A stretch of DNA of 64,000 nt from Tupaia tana (GCA_026018925.1 JAKSZU010000016.1:4029501-4093500), one strand, 5' to 3'. Shown: positions 21,376 through 33,326, counted from the first letter of the stretch. Program-made: numbers and translations. Notes: generated by a model not told the origin, from the letters alone.

Positions 21376-21672
21376 AACTTAGAATAAAATGTGAGGAGAA
21401 AACAGTATAGAAAGCAAACATAGATACCAGAGACAGTGTGGGAGGAGAGTGGGAGATGGGAGAGGGTAGGAGATAGGGAATCAAGGATGGGGGGTAAAAA
21501 AGCAAAACATACAGAAGACAAGAAATGGAAGATCATTTGCTGACAATAACATGTTTGTTGATGTGCTTGATTGAGACAATATATAATGTACTTTGGATGG
21601 AAAATCTCATTTTGTATGCTGTAATGATGTTCAGTGAATGAATGCAAATAAATAAATTGAAAAAAAAAAAAG
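21376..21672 (+). mobile_element. 5'-truncated young L1 3' end with poly(A) and target duplication
   Basis: About 295 bp flanked by GGAAACTTAGA on both sides (21373 and 21672) and ending in an A12 run after AATAAATAAATTG. The body has the purine-rich tract expected of an L1 3'UTR (GGGAGATGGGAGAGGGTAGG), and no SINE-like tRNA head. A 5'-truncated L1 is the simplest reading; a retrocopied 3'UTR of another transcript is possible. Confidence 0.55.
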
Positions 21673-22261
21673 GAAACTTAGAGAAGGATGTTAAAACATG
21701 CCAGAAAAATGCTCCCTTGTGCAATTAAATTTAACTTAGAAGGTTTCTCTAGTAATGGCGTTCTTCAGCTGCGGTGTAGGAACAGGTTGGGACTCTCGCT
21801 TGAGCCGTGTCTTTGGTCTTGGGAACCTTTGCTTTCTGAGAGCAGCTTCTCTGTGAGCTCAGCCGTGCTCCCAAGCTCAGGACTCCACGCCACAGCCCAT
21901 TTTTCACTAGAGTGGGACTCAGCTACCCCAAGAATCTGAGAAGGAGTTTTAAGCTCTTTGCTGCAAATCTGACATTTCTGTGAAAGGCTTATTTTTTTCA
22001 TCTTAAAGTTCATGAGAATTTTGTATTCTACTCCCCAGTTCCTCCCTGTTTGTTTTAATGTAAGTGTAAATTTCCTCCCTAATCGTTTACCAGAACGGAC
22101 GGTCTAGGAAAGTAAACCCTATCTTCCTGTGTCTTCTCACGTTCCCTCTCATACTGCCTCATTCTCCTTTAAGGAGTGCAGGTCACAGTGATGTGGGGTC
22201 AGAACTTCTCACCCACGTGTCCTGCATATCTCCTATGACAGGAGCTGCCTTTTCTTTTCTT

Positions 22262-22519
22262 TTTTTTTTTTTTTTTAGAGGTTTTTGCTAGAGGGCGCGT
22301 GTGCTCGCCAGAAAGACAGAGACAGAGAGATAGAAAGCGAGAAATCACCCCCCAAGGGGGATGGCCACACTGCAGTCACTTCTCCTCCATTCTCCTCTTG
22401 GGATCTTGGGCACGCACGCACACGCGCCCGGTGTGAGTTTGAGCCGCCGGGTCCAGGACTTGAACCACGGTCGACTACGTGGGAGTCCAGCGACATGGCC
22501 ATTACGCTAACTGCTGGTC
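22262..22519 (-). mobile_element. tRNA SINE, type A
   Basis: TSD GGAGCTGCCTTTT; lies about 315 bp upstream of the first CUL2 coding exon. Confidence 0.95.
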
Positions 22520-22847
22520 CCGGGAGCTGCCTTTTTGATGAACCAAGTCCCAGCTGCTTTCACTCAATGTATTAAATAAGGCCTGAAGACCTTTGAAAGT
22601 GATAGTGTTACACGAAGAGCTTCCCATTCCCTGGAGTTTGTCACGAAGGCAAACATTCCACAAAAGGCCTGGTCTGGTAGGCAGGGAAGACGGTGGCCAG
22701 CGCTCGCTGTCCCCTTTCTCCGCCAGGTCTTGCTCTCACCCTTTCATGTGTCGTGCTGTCCGCGTGGTGCTTTAGAAACAGGGAGCTGAGCGCGTGGGAT
22801 TTATGCTGACATTATTATTGCCTTTGATTAACAGATTTCAACACTAA

Positions 22848-23006
<159 letters not shown>

Positions 23007-23149
23007 TAAAGTGCGTAAAACTGCTTGAAGGTGGAAACAGGATTAAGCTTCTAGAAACCGAGGAACTTCCCTGTGTGACTGTTTTGAAATATGTTGCTAT
23101 TTAAATTTCCGAGTTGATTACTTCTTATGCAATCACTGCGTATTAACCT

Positions 23150-23520
23150 TTCAGCAGATCCTTACTGAGCACTGTGTCAGGCAGCGTTTTTGACTGGGAA
23201 TACAGCTGTGAACAAAACAGACTCCTTTCCTTCCATAATAGTAAGACAAACGACAGTAAACAGGGAGAAGGAGGAACTCTTACGTCAGCGCTTAGCGTTG
23301 ACAGGCAGGGGTCAGTATATGGAGAAGGTAAAGCGGATGGAGGTCACGGGAGGACGTGGAGGATGTGTGACGTTCAGCTCAGCTCTTCAGCTAGGTGGTG
23401 AGGGCTGGCCGTCCCGAGGACGATGACACTGCAGCAGAGATCCATACAGAGACGCACTTAGGGAGCAAGCCATGTGGATTCCTGGCAGAAGAGGGTGAGC
23501 AGTGAGTTCGAGTTCTAGGG
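23150..23520 (+). mobile_element. L2 3' end
   Basis: CAGATCCTTACTGAGCACTG, GTCAGGCAGCG, GGGAATACAGCTGTGAACAA and AACAGACTCCTTTCC follow the L2 consensus order, continuing more weakly through the GGAGAAGGTAAAGCGGATGG region. Confidence 0.7.
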
Positions 23521-23543
23521 CTCTGAGATGGAAACATGTTTTT

Positions 23544-23718
23544 TTTTTTTTTTTTCCCCCAAAGAATTATTTATTTAATTTTTGTTTATTTTTCTTTTTC
23601 AGTTTGGCCAGAGAGAGCGAGAAGGAGAGTGAGAAAGCAAAATGCCAGGCCTGGGACTTGAACTGTGGTTGGCCATGTGGGAGTCCAGCGCCTTAACCAC
23701 CATGCCACCTGCTGGCCT
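23544..23718 (-). mobile_element. tRNA SINE, type C
   Basis: TSD TGGAAACATGTTTTT. Confidence 0.92.
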
Positions 23719-24134
23719 CTGGAAACATGTTTTTTAATTGGATCAATGATCTACATTCATGAGTTGGGAGTTTTATGTAAAAATGTGACTTTGTGGCTTC
23801 TCCAGGACTCTGGAACCTGGGCCCTGCCATCCTGTGGGACAGCAGTCTACCGGACCTAGCCAGGCCGCCCTCTCAGCCAGTCTCCCGGCACTGAGAAGGT
23901 TGTCCTTGCTGCGTGGAGCACACGTTCTGTAGAAAAGTTCTGACTGTGTAGGGCAGCGTTTGAACGCTGCCTCAGTGCCTAGCTCAGTCGTTAATATTAA
24001 GCTGAGTGCTGATGCAAGAACAGTGCAGTTGTTTTAGACCAGTGGGAGCGTGAGGTTGACATCTGACTTTCAGATAGCATATATAGGAAACTGAGGGGCC
24101 TTAAAAACTTTAAAGAAGATGGAAAGAGCTGCCC

Positions 24135-24700
24135 ACAATCGTACCACAGCATATATGTGTTTAATCTTTTAGAAGCTTTTTGGGGGGCGTGAAATATATA
24201 TGGAAAAGTTTATAAGAATTACATGTACAGGTGGACAAATAATGATTACGCAAACACTTGCATAACCGCACAGGTCAGGAATAGAACGTGGGCAGCATTC
24301 ACCAGCTCCCCTGAGCCCTGTTCCTCCCAGCTCACAAGCCTGCCACTGTCCCAAGGGAACCTGCTGTCCCGACTGCTGTGCCTGCCGCTTCCTCGACTTT
24401 GCAGATTGTGTGTGTACAGCCTAAGCATTACAGGGTACTTCTGTGCTTTTTGAACTTTTTGCTCTCCTTAGTGAGAATGAGCGAGACATACAAGAGAGGT
24501 ATTTTTAACAAGGTCGTCCTGGATCACGATCCTCCTGCCCTAGCCTCCCACCACAGCTGTGCCTCGTGTGTCCAGGCTGGCCCCGGAACCAAACCCAGCC
24601 CTTTCATGTAGCTTCCAGTGCTAGTGCTATCGGTGCCGCTGGGGTAGGGCTTGTTTTTGTAACCTTATGTAAGTGGAATCATGCTATTTGCATTATTTGT
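24135..24700 (-). mobile_element. Old L1 3'UTR fragment, antisense
   Basis: AAGTTTATAAGAATTACATG, the CAGGTCAGGAATAGAACGTGG block, a C-rich stretch ending CAAGGGAAC, and later AAGTGGAATCATGCTATTTG follow the antisense order of mammalian L1 3'UTRs. A type B SINE begins at 24703. Confidence 0.55.
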
Positions 24701-24702
24701 GT

Positions 24703-25010
24703 TGGGCCAGCAGATGGCGAAGTGGTTACGTCACTAGACTCCCACATGGCTGACTGAAGTTGAAACTCATGTTGGGCACGCTGACTGAGGTTGAAACTCA
24801 TGTTGGGCACGTGTGCGTACGTGCTTGCCCGAGATCCTGGGAGAAGGGATTGTGGTGTGGCCCTCCCCCCACAATCCCTTGTGGGGTGATTTCTCACTTT
24901 TCCTCTTACTGTCTCTGTTTCTCTCTCTTTTCCTATCAAGTGCACATGCCCTAAAGGCAAAAAAAAAAAAAAAAAAAAGACAAAAAAAAAAACTCTAAAG
25001 AGAAAAAAAA
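24703..25010 (+). mobile_element. tRNA SINE, type B, with internal duplication
   Basis: The block GAAACTCATGTTGGGCACG with its upstream GCTGACTGA occurs twice in tandem (24748-24810), and the B box is lost. Confidence 0.85.
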
Positions 25011-25044
25011 TGCAGTTTGTGTCAGATTAACAAAAAATGAATTA

Positions 25045-25312
25045 TTTTTTCTTTTCTTTTTTTGGAGAGTTTTTGCTATAGGGTGCGTGCGCTTGCAAGA
25101 AAGACAGAGACAGACAGAGAGATAGAAAGCTTGAAATCACCCCCTAGAGGGGATGGCCACTCCAAAATCCCTTCTCCTCCATTCTCCTCTTGGGATCTTG
25201 GGCACGCACGCACACGTGCCTGGTGTGAGTTTAAGCTGCCGGGTCCAGGACGCGAACCGTGGTTGACTACATGGGAGTCCAGCGACATAGCCATTACACT
25301 AACTGCTGGTCC
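25045..25312 (-). mobile_element. tRNA SINE, type A
   Basis: TSD AAAATGAATTATTT; CTAACTGCTGGTCCCC end. Confidence 0.94.
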
Positions 25313-25325
25313 CCGAAAATGAATT

Positions 25326-25487
25326 ATTTATTTAATTTTATTTTTCAAACAAATATTTATTTATTTATTTAAATTCGACCAGAGAGGGGCAGAGAGAGAG
25401 AGAAGGCAGGCTGCCAGGTCTGGGACTCGAACTGTGGTCAGCCATGTTGGAGTCCAGTGCCCTTAACCACTATGCCACCTGCTGGCC
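25326..25487 (-). mobile_element. tRNA SINE, type C
   Basis: AAATTCGACCAGAGAGGGGC; CCACCTGCTGGCCC. Confidence 0.88.
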
Positions 25488-25645
25488 CATATTTTTATTT
25501 TCTCATTTGCTACAGGGCACATGCACTCATCAGAGAGAGACTAGGATCAGAGGTGTCAGAAAGTAAGCTGCTAGGTCTAGGACCCGAACCACAGTTGGCC
25601 GTGTCAGAGTCCAACTACCTAACCACCCCACTAGCTGCTGGCCCT
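25488..25645 (-). mobile_element. tRNA SINE, type C
   Basis: TTTGCTACAGGGCACATGC; CTAGCTGCTGGCCC, abutting its neighbours. Confidence 0.82.
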
Positions 25646-25880
25646 ATTTGTTCTTTTAATTGCTAAAGGGTATGTGTGCTTAGCAGAGAGAGAGAGAGAG
25701 AGAGAGTCCTCTGGTGTTACGTGGTCACACCATTGTCTTTTCTCTATCTCTGCATCCCGTTGGGATTTGAGGAATGCACTCACACTTATCTGGTATATTT
25801 TTCAAGCTGCTGGAGCTGGTATCTGACCCACTATTGGCCATGTGGGGTCTCACTTACTTAGCTGCTAGACTGTGGGGTCT
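25646..25880 (-). mobile_element. tRNA SINE, type D
   Basis: TTGCTAAAGGGTATGTGTGC; GACTGTGGGGTCTGCC end. Confidence 0.65.
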
Positions 25881-26024
25881 GCCTCAGAAAACTTGACCAC
25901 GCATGGCTCCTGAACCTCGGGCCTCCAGACCCTGAGCTGAGTAAACCTCTACGTTCTTCAGTTACCCAGACCCAGGTAGCTTACGTTATAAGCAGTGGAA
26001 TGGACTGAAATGATAACACTTCTT

Positions 26025-26226
26025 TTCTCTAGTTTATTTCATTGAAAGAATAAGTTATATGACACATACAATATTATGTATTGGTCAAGTCTTTTTGTTA
26101 TCAATAATGCTTCCAGTCAGCTGTCAGCTGCTAACAGTTAAGTCTTTGAGGAGTCAGAGTAACATGTGGATTTTCAGCTGGGGGCTTTGTGTACCAACTT
26201 TGCATTGTCCAGTGGCCAACTGTAAT
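26025..26226 (-). mobile_element. Tigger2-like fragment
   Basis: TCTCTAGTTTATTTCATTG, then TGACACATACAATATTATG and CAGCTGCTAACAGTTAAGTC, parallel the right-hand part of the Tigger2 copy at 19.9-20.4 kb. The terminal repeats are not preserved. Confidence 0.6.
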
Positions 26227-26257
26227 GGAAAATGCCAATGTTTCTTATTGATTTGTG

Positions 26258-26840
26258 ATGAATGACCATACGTAGGGTGGCTTATAGACATACCCGTTTA
26301 TTGTCTCACAGTTCTGTAGGTCAGAAGTCACTGGTGTGACTGAATTTTATGTTCAAGATCTCATAAGGCTAAATCTGGAGCTGGCTGGTTACATTTTCAT
26401 CTGGAGCAAGGGGTCCTCTTCTAAGTGCACCCTATTAATTGGTGGAGTTCAGTTACCTGCAGTGCAGGGTGAGGGTTCCCTTTTCCTGTGAGGCGCTCTC
26501 TGTGAGTGTGGTCATTTTGCATTCCTGTGTGTGGCCCCTCCGTCCTCAAAGCCGGAGGGTTACCAGCTCTTTCAGGGCTTTGACTGTGCCTTTCCTTCTG
26601 CAGCTAGCCATGTGGGGGTTGGGGCGGGGAGGGGGTTCTGCTTTTAAAGGGTTATACCCACCTGAAAATCCAGGACAGTCTCCCTATTTTAAGACCAACG
26701 GATTGGTCATCGTAATGTCAGCTGCCAAGTCCCTTTTGCCATGTGAAGCAACAAACCCATGGGTGCGATATCTTCTGTTAACAGCCCAGGTATTAGGATG
26801 GGAAGTCTGGGGAGGCTGTTTTCAGATTCCGTTTACCACA
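26258..26840. mobile_element. Ancient mammalian interspersed repeat, family not resolved
   Basis: The + strand contains CCCGTTTATTGTCTCACAGTT, CTGTAGGTCAGAAGTC, CAGTCTCCCTATTTTAAG, CTTTTGCCATGTGAAG and TATTAGGATGGGAAGTCTGG in the order of a widespread mammalian repeat. A 167-codon open frame here (26439-26942) has no recognisable domain and is attributed to chance. Confidence 0.5.
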
Positions 26841-27269
26841 GGTAATAATGGTGCGTCACGGCAAAAGCTTTATCACAGCAGCGGTGCCGTCTCCACGTGG
26901 TTTGGAATTTATCCTGGAGGTTTGTCAGGTGTTTCCCAGTGATAAGATAGAGGCCAGGTGTTGATCTCCATTTTCTCATTGTTACTCTCTGCTGAGTTCT
27001 TTGGTTATTTTGGTTTGGTTTACTCATGGTTTTGTGCCTTTCAGTAGCTTAGATCCAAGCAGTGTAACATAGGTGTTCCCCCTTGAGGACAAGTAGGCTA
27101 GATGGCTATTAATTTAAATGGCCCGTAGCATAAATGGCTATTAATGTGTCCAAAGTGATTACACTAGGAGAGATTTAGGTTGTCTTCCCTGAATGCATTT
27201 CTCCTAAGTGGGAAAATGAGTTGATCCTGCCATGTTTTAAAGCCATGAGTGCTATTGGCTTCTTTTCTT

Positions 27270-27490
27270 TTTAGATTTATTTATTTATTCCCATGAGTGG
27301 GAAAAAGACAAAGAGACAGTATCCTGAGAGGGTTCCAGTGCCACAGTTTACACCCAGCCTTGGCTAACCCTGACAGTGTGCGTATGTGCCCCCAGCATGT
27401 CTAGGCAGGTCATAGGACTAGAACTAGTAACCTTCCCATGTGGGCCTGCCTTGTGTAGCATTGCATTTTGCTATTGAGCCACTGTCCTGT
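27270..27490 (-). mobile_element. Possible very old tRNA SINE
   Basis: A/T tail, GACAAAGAGACAG, GTGCGTATGTGCCC and CATGTGGGCCTGCC recall the family, but divergence is high. Confidence 0.35.
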
Positions 27491-27508
27491 GCATGTCCTT
27501 TCCTTCTT

Positions 27509-27670
27509 TTTTTTTTTTAATTATTTAATTTTATTTTTTCTTCTTCAGTTTGATCAGAGAGAGAGAGAGAGAGAGAACGTGTGAGAAAGCAAGATGCCAA
27601 GTCTGGGACTCAAACTGCGGTCAGCCATGTGGGAGTCCAGTGCTCTAACCACCACGCCATCTGCCAGCCC
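27509..27670 (-). mobile_element. tRNA SINE, type C
   Basis: TTCAGTTTGATCAGAGAGAG; GCCATCTGCCAGCCC. Confidence 0.88.
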
Positions 27671-28154
27671 TCTGCCTTTTTTAATGTTTTTAAAAATGCT
27701 GATGTCCAGTTTGTTTTTCTTTGGGGTTTTTGACATTATATCAATGAAACTGTTGCCAAATCTGATGTCCTTAAGCTTTATCCAGTATGCTCAGCTTTAC
27801 GGTAGGCCAGAAATCAAATTGAGCCTCCAAGTGGCCTCAGCCTGCATGGTAGCAGCATCTACCCGTGTGCGCTCTGCAGCGGGGGCTGTACTCTTTAGGT
27901 TTTTTTTCTTCCTTTCTCTCTTTTTTTGATTGTTGGAGGGCCTGTGTGTCCAGGAACAGGGATCTTCATGTTAGTCAGACCTCTTGGCCAGAGCACCTAC
28001 TCTTTGCATGCCATCACTCTTGCTTAGATTGTACAGATTGGGAAAGACTTCAGTGCCGTGTGTGGGAGGATATGTCAGATGAGTCATTTTCGTTATGGTT
28101 TTGTTTCGCAGAATTGTTTAGAAATAGCTGCCTTCTGGGATAGTTCTTAGCTCT
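27671..28154. other. Sequence without recognised features
   Basis: U12 intron sequence; 27720-28140 shows no conserved frame or repeat that I can name. Confidence 0.4.
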
Positions 28155-28401
28155 TTTTTGGGGGGGGTGCGATTTTTGCTTTAGGGTGCATGTGCTTGCC
28201 AGAGAGACAGAAAGTGAGAAATCAATCCCCAGGGGGGGTGGCCACACCAAAATCCCTTCTCCTCCATTCTCTTCTTGGGATTTTAGGCATGCACACACAT
28301 GCACCTGGCGTGAGTTTTAAGCTGCTGGGTCTGGGACTCTCACCACGGTTAACTACCGTGTGGGAGTTCAGCGACATAACCATTATGCCATCTTCTGGTC
28401 C
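28155..28401 (-). mobile_element. tRNA SINE, type B
   Basis: TTTTTGCTTTAGGGTGCATG; CCATCTTCTGGTCCC. Confidence 0.88.
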
Positions 28402-28734
28402 CTTGTAGCTCTTTATTAATATTATGCTAATGTTTATTCTTATATAAACCTTATTTTGTAGGTTTCTGAACTTGCTTTCTCAGAAACCTGCTCTGGATTT
28501 TAACCTCTCTGAGAGGAACCACTTTCCTCAAAACGCCTTCATATAATTCTCAGTATATGTTTGCTGAATGAATGAATAAATGAATTTTATAGTACTTAAA
28601 AGCATGGTTATGTAGTTTACCTTGATGTATTATTACCTTAATATATAGGCATGGTTGTATATTTTACCTGTTTTATGAAATAGTAAGTATAAGAGTAAGC
28701 CATGAAAAGTGAAATATACTTTTGCTTTTGCCCT

Positions 28735-28995
28735 TTTCTTTCTTTCTTTTAGGTTTTTGCCATCGTGTGCATGTACTAGCTGGAGAGAGACAGATACAGA
28801 GACAGAGAGAGGGAAAGTTAAAAATCACTCCCTGGAGGGATGGCCATGCTTCAATCCCTTCTCCTCCATTCTTGGGATTTGGGGCACATATGCACATGCA
28901 CCTGGCATGATTTTCAAGCTGCCAGGTCCAGGACTTGAACCCTGGTGGGCCAAGTGGGATCCAGCACCTGAACTACCATGCTGTCTGCTGGCCCC
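28735..28995 (-). mobile_element. tRNA SINE, type B
   Basis: GTTTTTGCCATCGTGTGC; GTCTGCTGGCCCC. Ends about 100 bp before the second coding exon. Confidence 0.85.
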
Positions 28996-29049
28996 AATAC
29001 TTTTTAAGTTTTTAATGCCAAACTTGACTTAAACATCACTATGCTTTAA

Positions 29050-29220
<171 letters not shown>

Positions 29221-29469
29221 TAAATGTGTTGCAAGTATGTAGTTACTTGACTAGCTCACCATTTTCCAGTGTAGAACTTACATCAAGGGCAGGTTATTTG
29301 TTTTGTTTCTTAAACAGCATTTTTCTCACTGTATTTTCAAGGTCTGTGCATGAAGTAGTATATATTTAGTTTTGCAGAGGAGATCGGTGTACTCGTTCAT
29401 CATTTATCTAGCGAGTGAAAGAGCAGGGTCTACCCAAGGTCTGCTCATTTTGTACAACTAGATTTTCCC

Positions 29470-29550
29470 TTACTTTTGCTTCTCGCCCTTTTGCGAAGCT
29501 CTTCACTTACTTTTTTTTCTATTAGCTGTCTTTTCATATCCTATATAAAG
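29470..29550 (+). pseudogene. Possible U2 snRNA relic
   Basis: GCTTCTCGCCCTTTTGCGAAG resembles the conserved U2 5' end (GCTTCTCGGCCTTTTGGCTAAG). The following 50 bases match only loosely, so this may be chance. Confidence 0.25.
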
Positions 29551-29734
29551 TCTTCCAGAAACCTAAAATTAAAAAGGGAAATGGTCAACTAAAAAACACA
29601 GTAGACCATCTCTGTGACCTCTAACTTTGTAGCATCACAGACTTGCCCAGTGTGTAAGCGCATTTTGCAGTGTTTTGCTATAGTTAGCATTTGTGACTTA
29701 TTTTAGACTACTTACCAGGAACTAGACGAGATCA

Positions 29735-29880
29735 TGTACTGCCTGGGCCCGAATCTGGACTCTGCCTTTTACTAGGTGTTGTGACCGTGGGCAGCTCTCT
29801 CCGTAGCCACATTATGGACTGACCTTGAACTTTCTTTATCTGTCAAAACACAGTCTGTTCAAAGTGTCTAACCCTGCACA
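29735..29880 (+). mobile_element. MIR-like fragment
   Basis: GGACTCTGCCTTTTACTAGG, TTGTGACCGTGGGCAGC and TTTCTTTATCTGTCAAAAC resemble the MIR core; the alignment is weak. Confidence 0.4.
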
Positions 29881-30173
29881 TGACCAGAAGCAGATACTTT
29901 TTTGAAAGGTAACAACTCCTAAGTAGGGCAGTTGACAGTTGTTAGAAAACATTTGAAGGAAATGCTCTACTATTTATATGTAATGTACATTTTAGTATTC
30001 TAGTGTGTGCACTTAGCAGCTCACGAAAGCAGTTTTTGATAGCAGGTATTTGAAAGTAATCTTAAATGCTGCTATTAAAAGTTCTGCTGTTGTAAGCTAG
30101 TGAGCTTTGGTTATGCCATTCTTGCTATGTAAGGCATAAGTTTTGCAATCTTATGTTTTAGATTAGGTTGTGT

Positions 30174-30418
30174 GATTTTTTTTCCTTTCAGTTTTTTTTT
30201 TTTTTTCTCCCCCATTGGGTATAGGAGAGATGGAGAGAAGGAAAGTGAGAAATCACCCCCTAGGGGGCATAGCCATGCCACAATTCCTTTTTCCTCCATT
30301 CTCCTCTTGGGATTTTGGTCATGTGCCTGCTGTGTTTTCAAGCAGCTTGGTCCAGCACTTGAACCAAGAGTCTGTCATGTGAGATCCAGCGCCTAAGCCA
30401 CCATGACACCTGCTGATT
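30174..30418 (-). mobile_element. tRNA SINE, type D
   Basis: CCCCCATTGGGTATAGGAG; ends ACACCTGCTGATTC, tandem with the next copy between shared RGGTTGTGTGA flanks. Confidence 0.7.
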
Positions 30419-30419
30419 C

Positions 30420-30681
30420 TTTTTTTAGATTTTTGCTATTGGGTGTGTAGACTTGCTGAGAGAGAGATGGAGACACAGAGAGAGAAAGTGCGAATCACCC
30501 CCTTCCCACCCCCAGTGGGGATGGCCGCACTGCACTCCCTTCTCTTCCATTTTTCTCACTGGAGTTTGGGCATGCATACACACGTGCCTGGCATGTTTTT
30601 ATGCTGCCACATCCATGACTCAAACTGCAGAGTCTGACATGTGGGATCCAGTGCCTTAACCACCACACCACCTCCTGGCCC
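30420..30681 (-). mobile_element. tRNA SINE, type D
   Basis: TTTTTGCTATTGGGTGTGTAG; GTGGGATCCAGTGCC and CCTCCTGGCCC. Confidence 0.75.
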
Positions 30682-30728
30682 ACGTTGTGTGAATTTTTTA
30701 TTAAAAAAAAAAACAAAACTTAATTTTT

Positions 30729-30993
30729 CTTTTTTTTTTTTTTGAGAGGTTTTTGCTATAGGGCGTGTGCGCTCGCCAGACAGACAGAGAGAAACATAGA
30801 GACAGAAAGCGAGAAATCACCCCCCAAGGGGGATGGTCACGCCGCAATCCCTTCTCTTCCATTCTCCTCTGGGGATCTTGGGCACGCACGCACACGCGCC
30901 CGGCATGAGTTTTAAGCCACCAGGTCCGGGACGCGAACCGCGGTCGACTACGTGGGAGTCCAGCGACATAGCCATTACGCTAACTGCTGGTTC
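30729..30993 (-). mobile_element. tRNA SINE, type A
   Basis: TSD AACAAAACTTAATTTT. Confidence 0.96.
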
Positions 30994-30999
30994 CCAACA

Positions 31000-31885
31000 A
31001 AACTTAATTTTGAAATAATTTCATACTTACACAAAAGTTACAAAAATAGGGAGTTCTCTTACACTTTTCAGCTAGCTTCTTAATGTTAACGTCCTCTGTT
31101 GGTATAGTTATTAAAACCAAGGAATTATGGATAGCATTGGTATAAGTGGATAATTTAAAAATGGTTTCATGGAGCAGTTTTATTAAAGTTTACAGTACTT
31201 ACATAATTGTACACCATATGTTCTCTTAGGTCCTGTGACAGAAAACAAGTTGGGTGTTGTGTCTATGACCAAGTAAATTCATTACTTGGCCAACAGAATT
31301 GAAGTAGTTTTACCTGTGAGGACAAAATTTGATGTGACTTGAGAGGGAACTTTTTATTACTAGAATGTTTCATTATTTTTGTGGATAATTTAGAACATTA
31401 GCAAAGGGAAGAAAATAAGCCATCACCCATAACGTACCTCCAGAATTAACCACGGTATATCCATATTGAAATATATCTGTTTTTGGTATATCTCAATATA
31501 CATTTAATTTGATATATCTCTTTTGCTGTTTGCTGTTTATAGACTTCTACTTTTTATTAGCAAATGAAGTCATATTATTCACTTATAATTTCTGCTCTAA
31601 ATAATGTTGTCTTTTTCTTTGTTTTTAAATAGACTTTTGTAATCCTGACAATGATTTGCAAAATTTTTCATTGCAGGAAGATGCTATGATTTGTTCAAAT
31701 ATTACTCTCACGTTGGGCATGTAGATTGTTTTTAGTTTATAGAATTTGTTATTATAAATAATACGTTAGTGAGAATATCCTTGTAGCTAAATTAGTGTTG
31801 TATTAGCAACTTTTATATAGGATAAGTTCCTAGATGTAGAATTACTGGGTCATATACACATTTTTAATTGTATTCTTTCCTTTTT
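31000..31885 (-). mobile_element. Old L1 3' fragments, antisense
   Basis: Starting ACTTACACAAAAGTTACAAA, then ATTGTTATTATAAATAATACG, GAATATCCTTGTAGC and TAGAATTACTGGGTCATATA, typical of antisense L1 3' ends. The middle part (31150-31600) is A/T-rich and less certain. Confidence 0.5.
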
Positions 31886-31914
31886 GTTTTTGATGTTTTT
31901 AAATTCCTTTCCTT

Positions 31915-32062
31915 TTCTTTTAAATTATTTATTTATTATCATTATTTTAAAATTTTGACCAGAGAATGACAGAGAGAGAGCAAGCTGCCAGGTCTAGGAC
32001 TTGAACCATGGTCAGCCATGTGGGAGTCTAACACCTTTAACCACCATGCTACCTGTTGGCCC
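31915..32062 (-). mobile_element. tRNA SINE, type C
   Basis: ATTTTGACCAGAGAATGAC; CTACCTGTTGGCCCC. Confidence 0.85.
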
Positions 32063-32065
32063 CTC

Positions 32066-32252
32066 CTTTTTTAATTAAAAAAAATTATCTACTTATTTAT
32101 TTATTTAATTCCATTGGTTATTATTATTTTTTTAATTTGACCAGAGAGAGAGAAAGGGAAAATGAGAAAACAAGCCGCCAGGTCTGGGACTTGAACCGTG
32201 GTTGACCATGTAGGAATCCAGCACCTTTAACCACTAGGCTACTTCCCAGCCC
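32066..32252 (-). mobile_element. tRNA SINE, type C
   Basis: TTTAATTTGACCAGAGAGAG; GCTACTTCCCAGCCCC. Confidence 0.85.
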
Positions 32253-32361
32253 CTCTTTTTTCTTTTTTTATTTACATATTTTGATTTGTTCTCTGGATTT
32301 ATGTTATATCCAACCAGAAGCAGCAGTTCACCAGAGTTCCCTGTTCCTTAGCATTATTAAA

Positions 32362-32565
32362 AGTCATTGCTATAGAGTGTGTGTACTCACTTGAAACAAA
32401 TGGAGACAGAGAAAGGGAGAGAGGGAAAGTGAGAAAGCACCCCTGAGGGGGCGGGGGACCAGCCCACAGCAATCCCTTCTTCACTGTCCTCGGGGATTCT
32501 GGGCACACGACCTTGCAGTTGGCCGGTTGGCCATGTGCCTTAACCTCCACACCACCATCTGGCCC
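32362..32565 (-). mobile_element. tRNA SINE, type B, head shortened
   Basis: TSD AAGTCATTGCT; part of the anticodon arm is lost. Confidence 0.85.
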
Positions 32566-32776
32566 AAGTCATTGCTGTTTTTAATTCGTTTAGCAGTTTG
32601 ATAGGCAGAAAGTGCTACTTACAGGTTGTTTTATTGTTCTACACCTTCATTGTTTAAATCCCAAGTTTAAAAGCATAGCATTTCGTCAGTTTTCTGATTA
32701 GATGAACGATGAGGGCATACTTGCTCTTGGTCCTGTGGATAGTTAATAAAAGAATGGAGAGAACCTAAGAACTTTT

Positions 32777-33039
32777 TTTTTCCCCAGAAAGATTTTTACT
32801 GTAGCATGCGTGTACTTGCCAGATAGAGAGACAGAAAGCGAGCAGTCACCTCCAGTCCCTCGCCCCCACCCCCAGTGGGGATGGCCATGCTACCATCCCT
32901 CCCCCATTCTCCTCTCAGGATCTTAGGCAGGCATGCACATGTGCCCTCCGTGAGGGTTTTAGTCTGCTGGGTTCAGGATTCGAACCACAGTCAACTCTGC
33001 GGGAGTCCAGCAATGTAACCATTACGCCATCTGCTGGTC
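32777..33039 (-). mobile_element. tRNA SINE, type B
   Basis: TSD AACCTARGAACTTT. Confidence 0.9.
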
Positions 33040-33078
33040 CTGAAAACCTAGGAACTTTCAAACATCAGTTCAGTGTAT

Positions 33079-33326
33079 TTTTTCTTTTTCTTTTTCAGTT
33101 TTTACCATAGGGCACATGTGTTTACCGAGGGTGGCAATGAGAGGGAAAGTGAGAAATCACTCCTGGGGGATGGTCAGGCCACAATCCCTTGTTCTCCATT
33201 CCTCTCCTGGGTTTTGGGCGCCTGTGCATACCCTGGCATTATTCTCAAGCCTCCAGGTCTGGACCTCAAATGGTGATTGGCCATGTGGGAGTCCAGTGCC
33301 TTAACCACCATGCCACCTATTGGTCC
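33079..33326 (-). mobile_element. tRNA SINE, type B
   Basis: GTTTTTACCATAGGGCACATG; CCACCTATTGGTCCC. Confidence 0.85.

Noticed and set aside
26439-26942. 167-codon + strand frame
   Set aside because: Lies in an ancient interspersed repeat, with no domain, no splice context and no codon signal.
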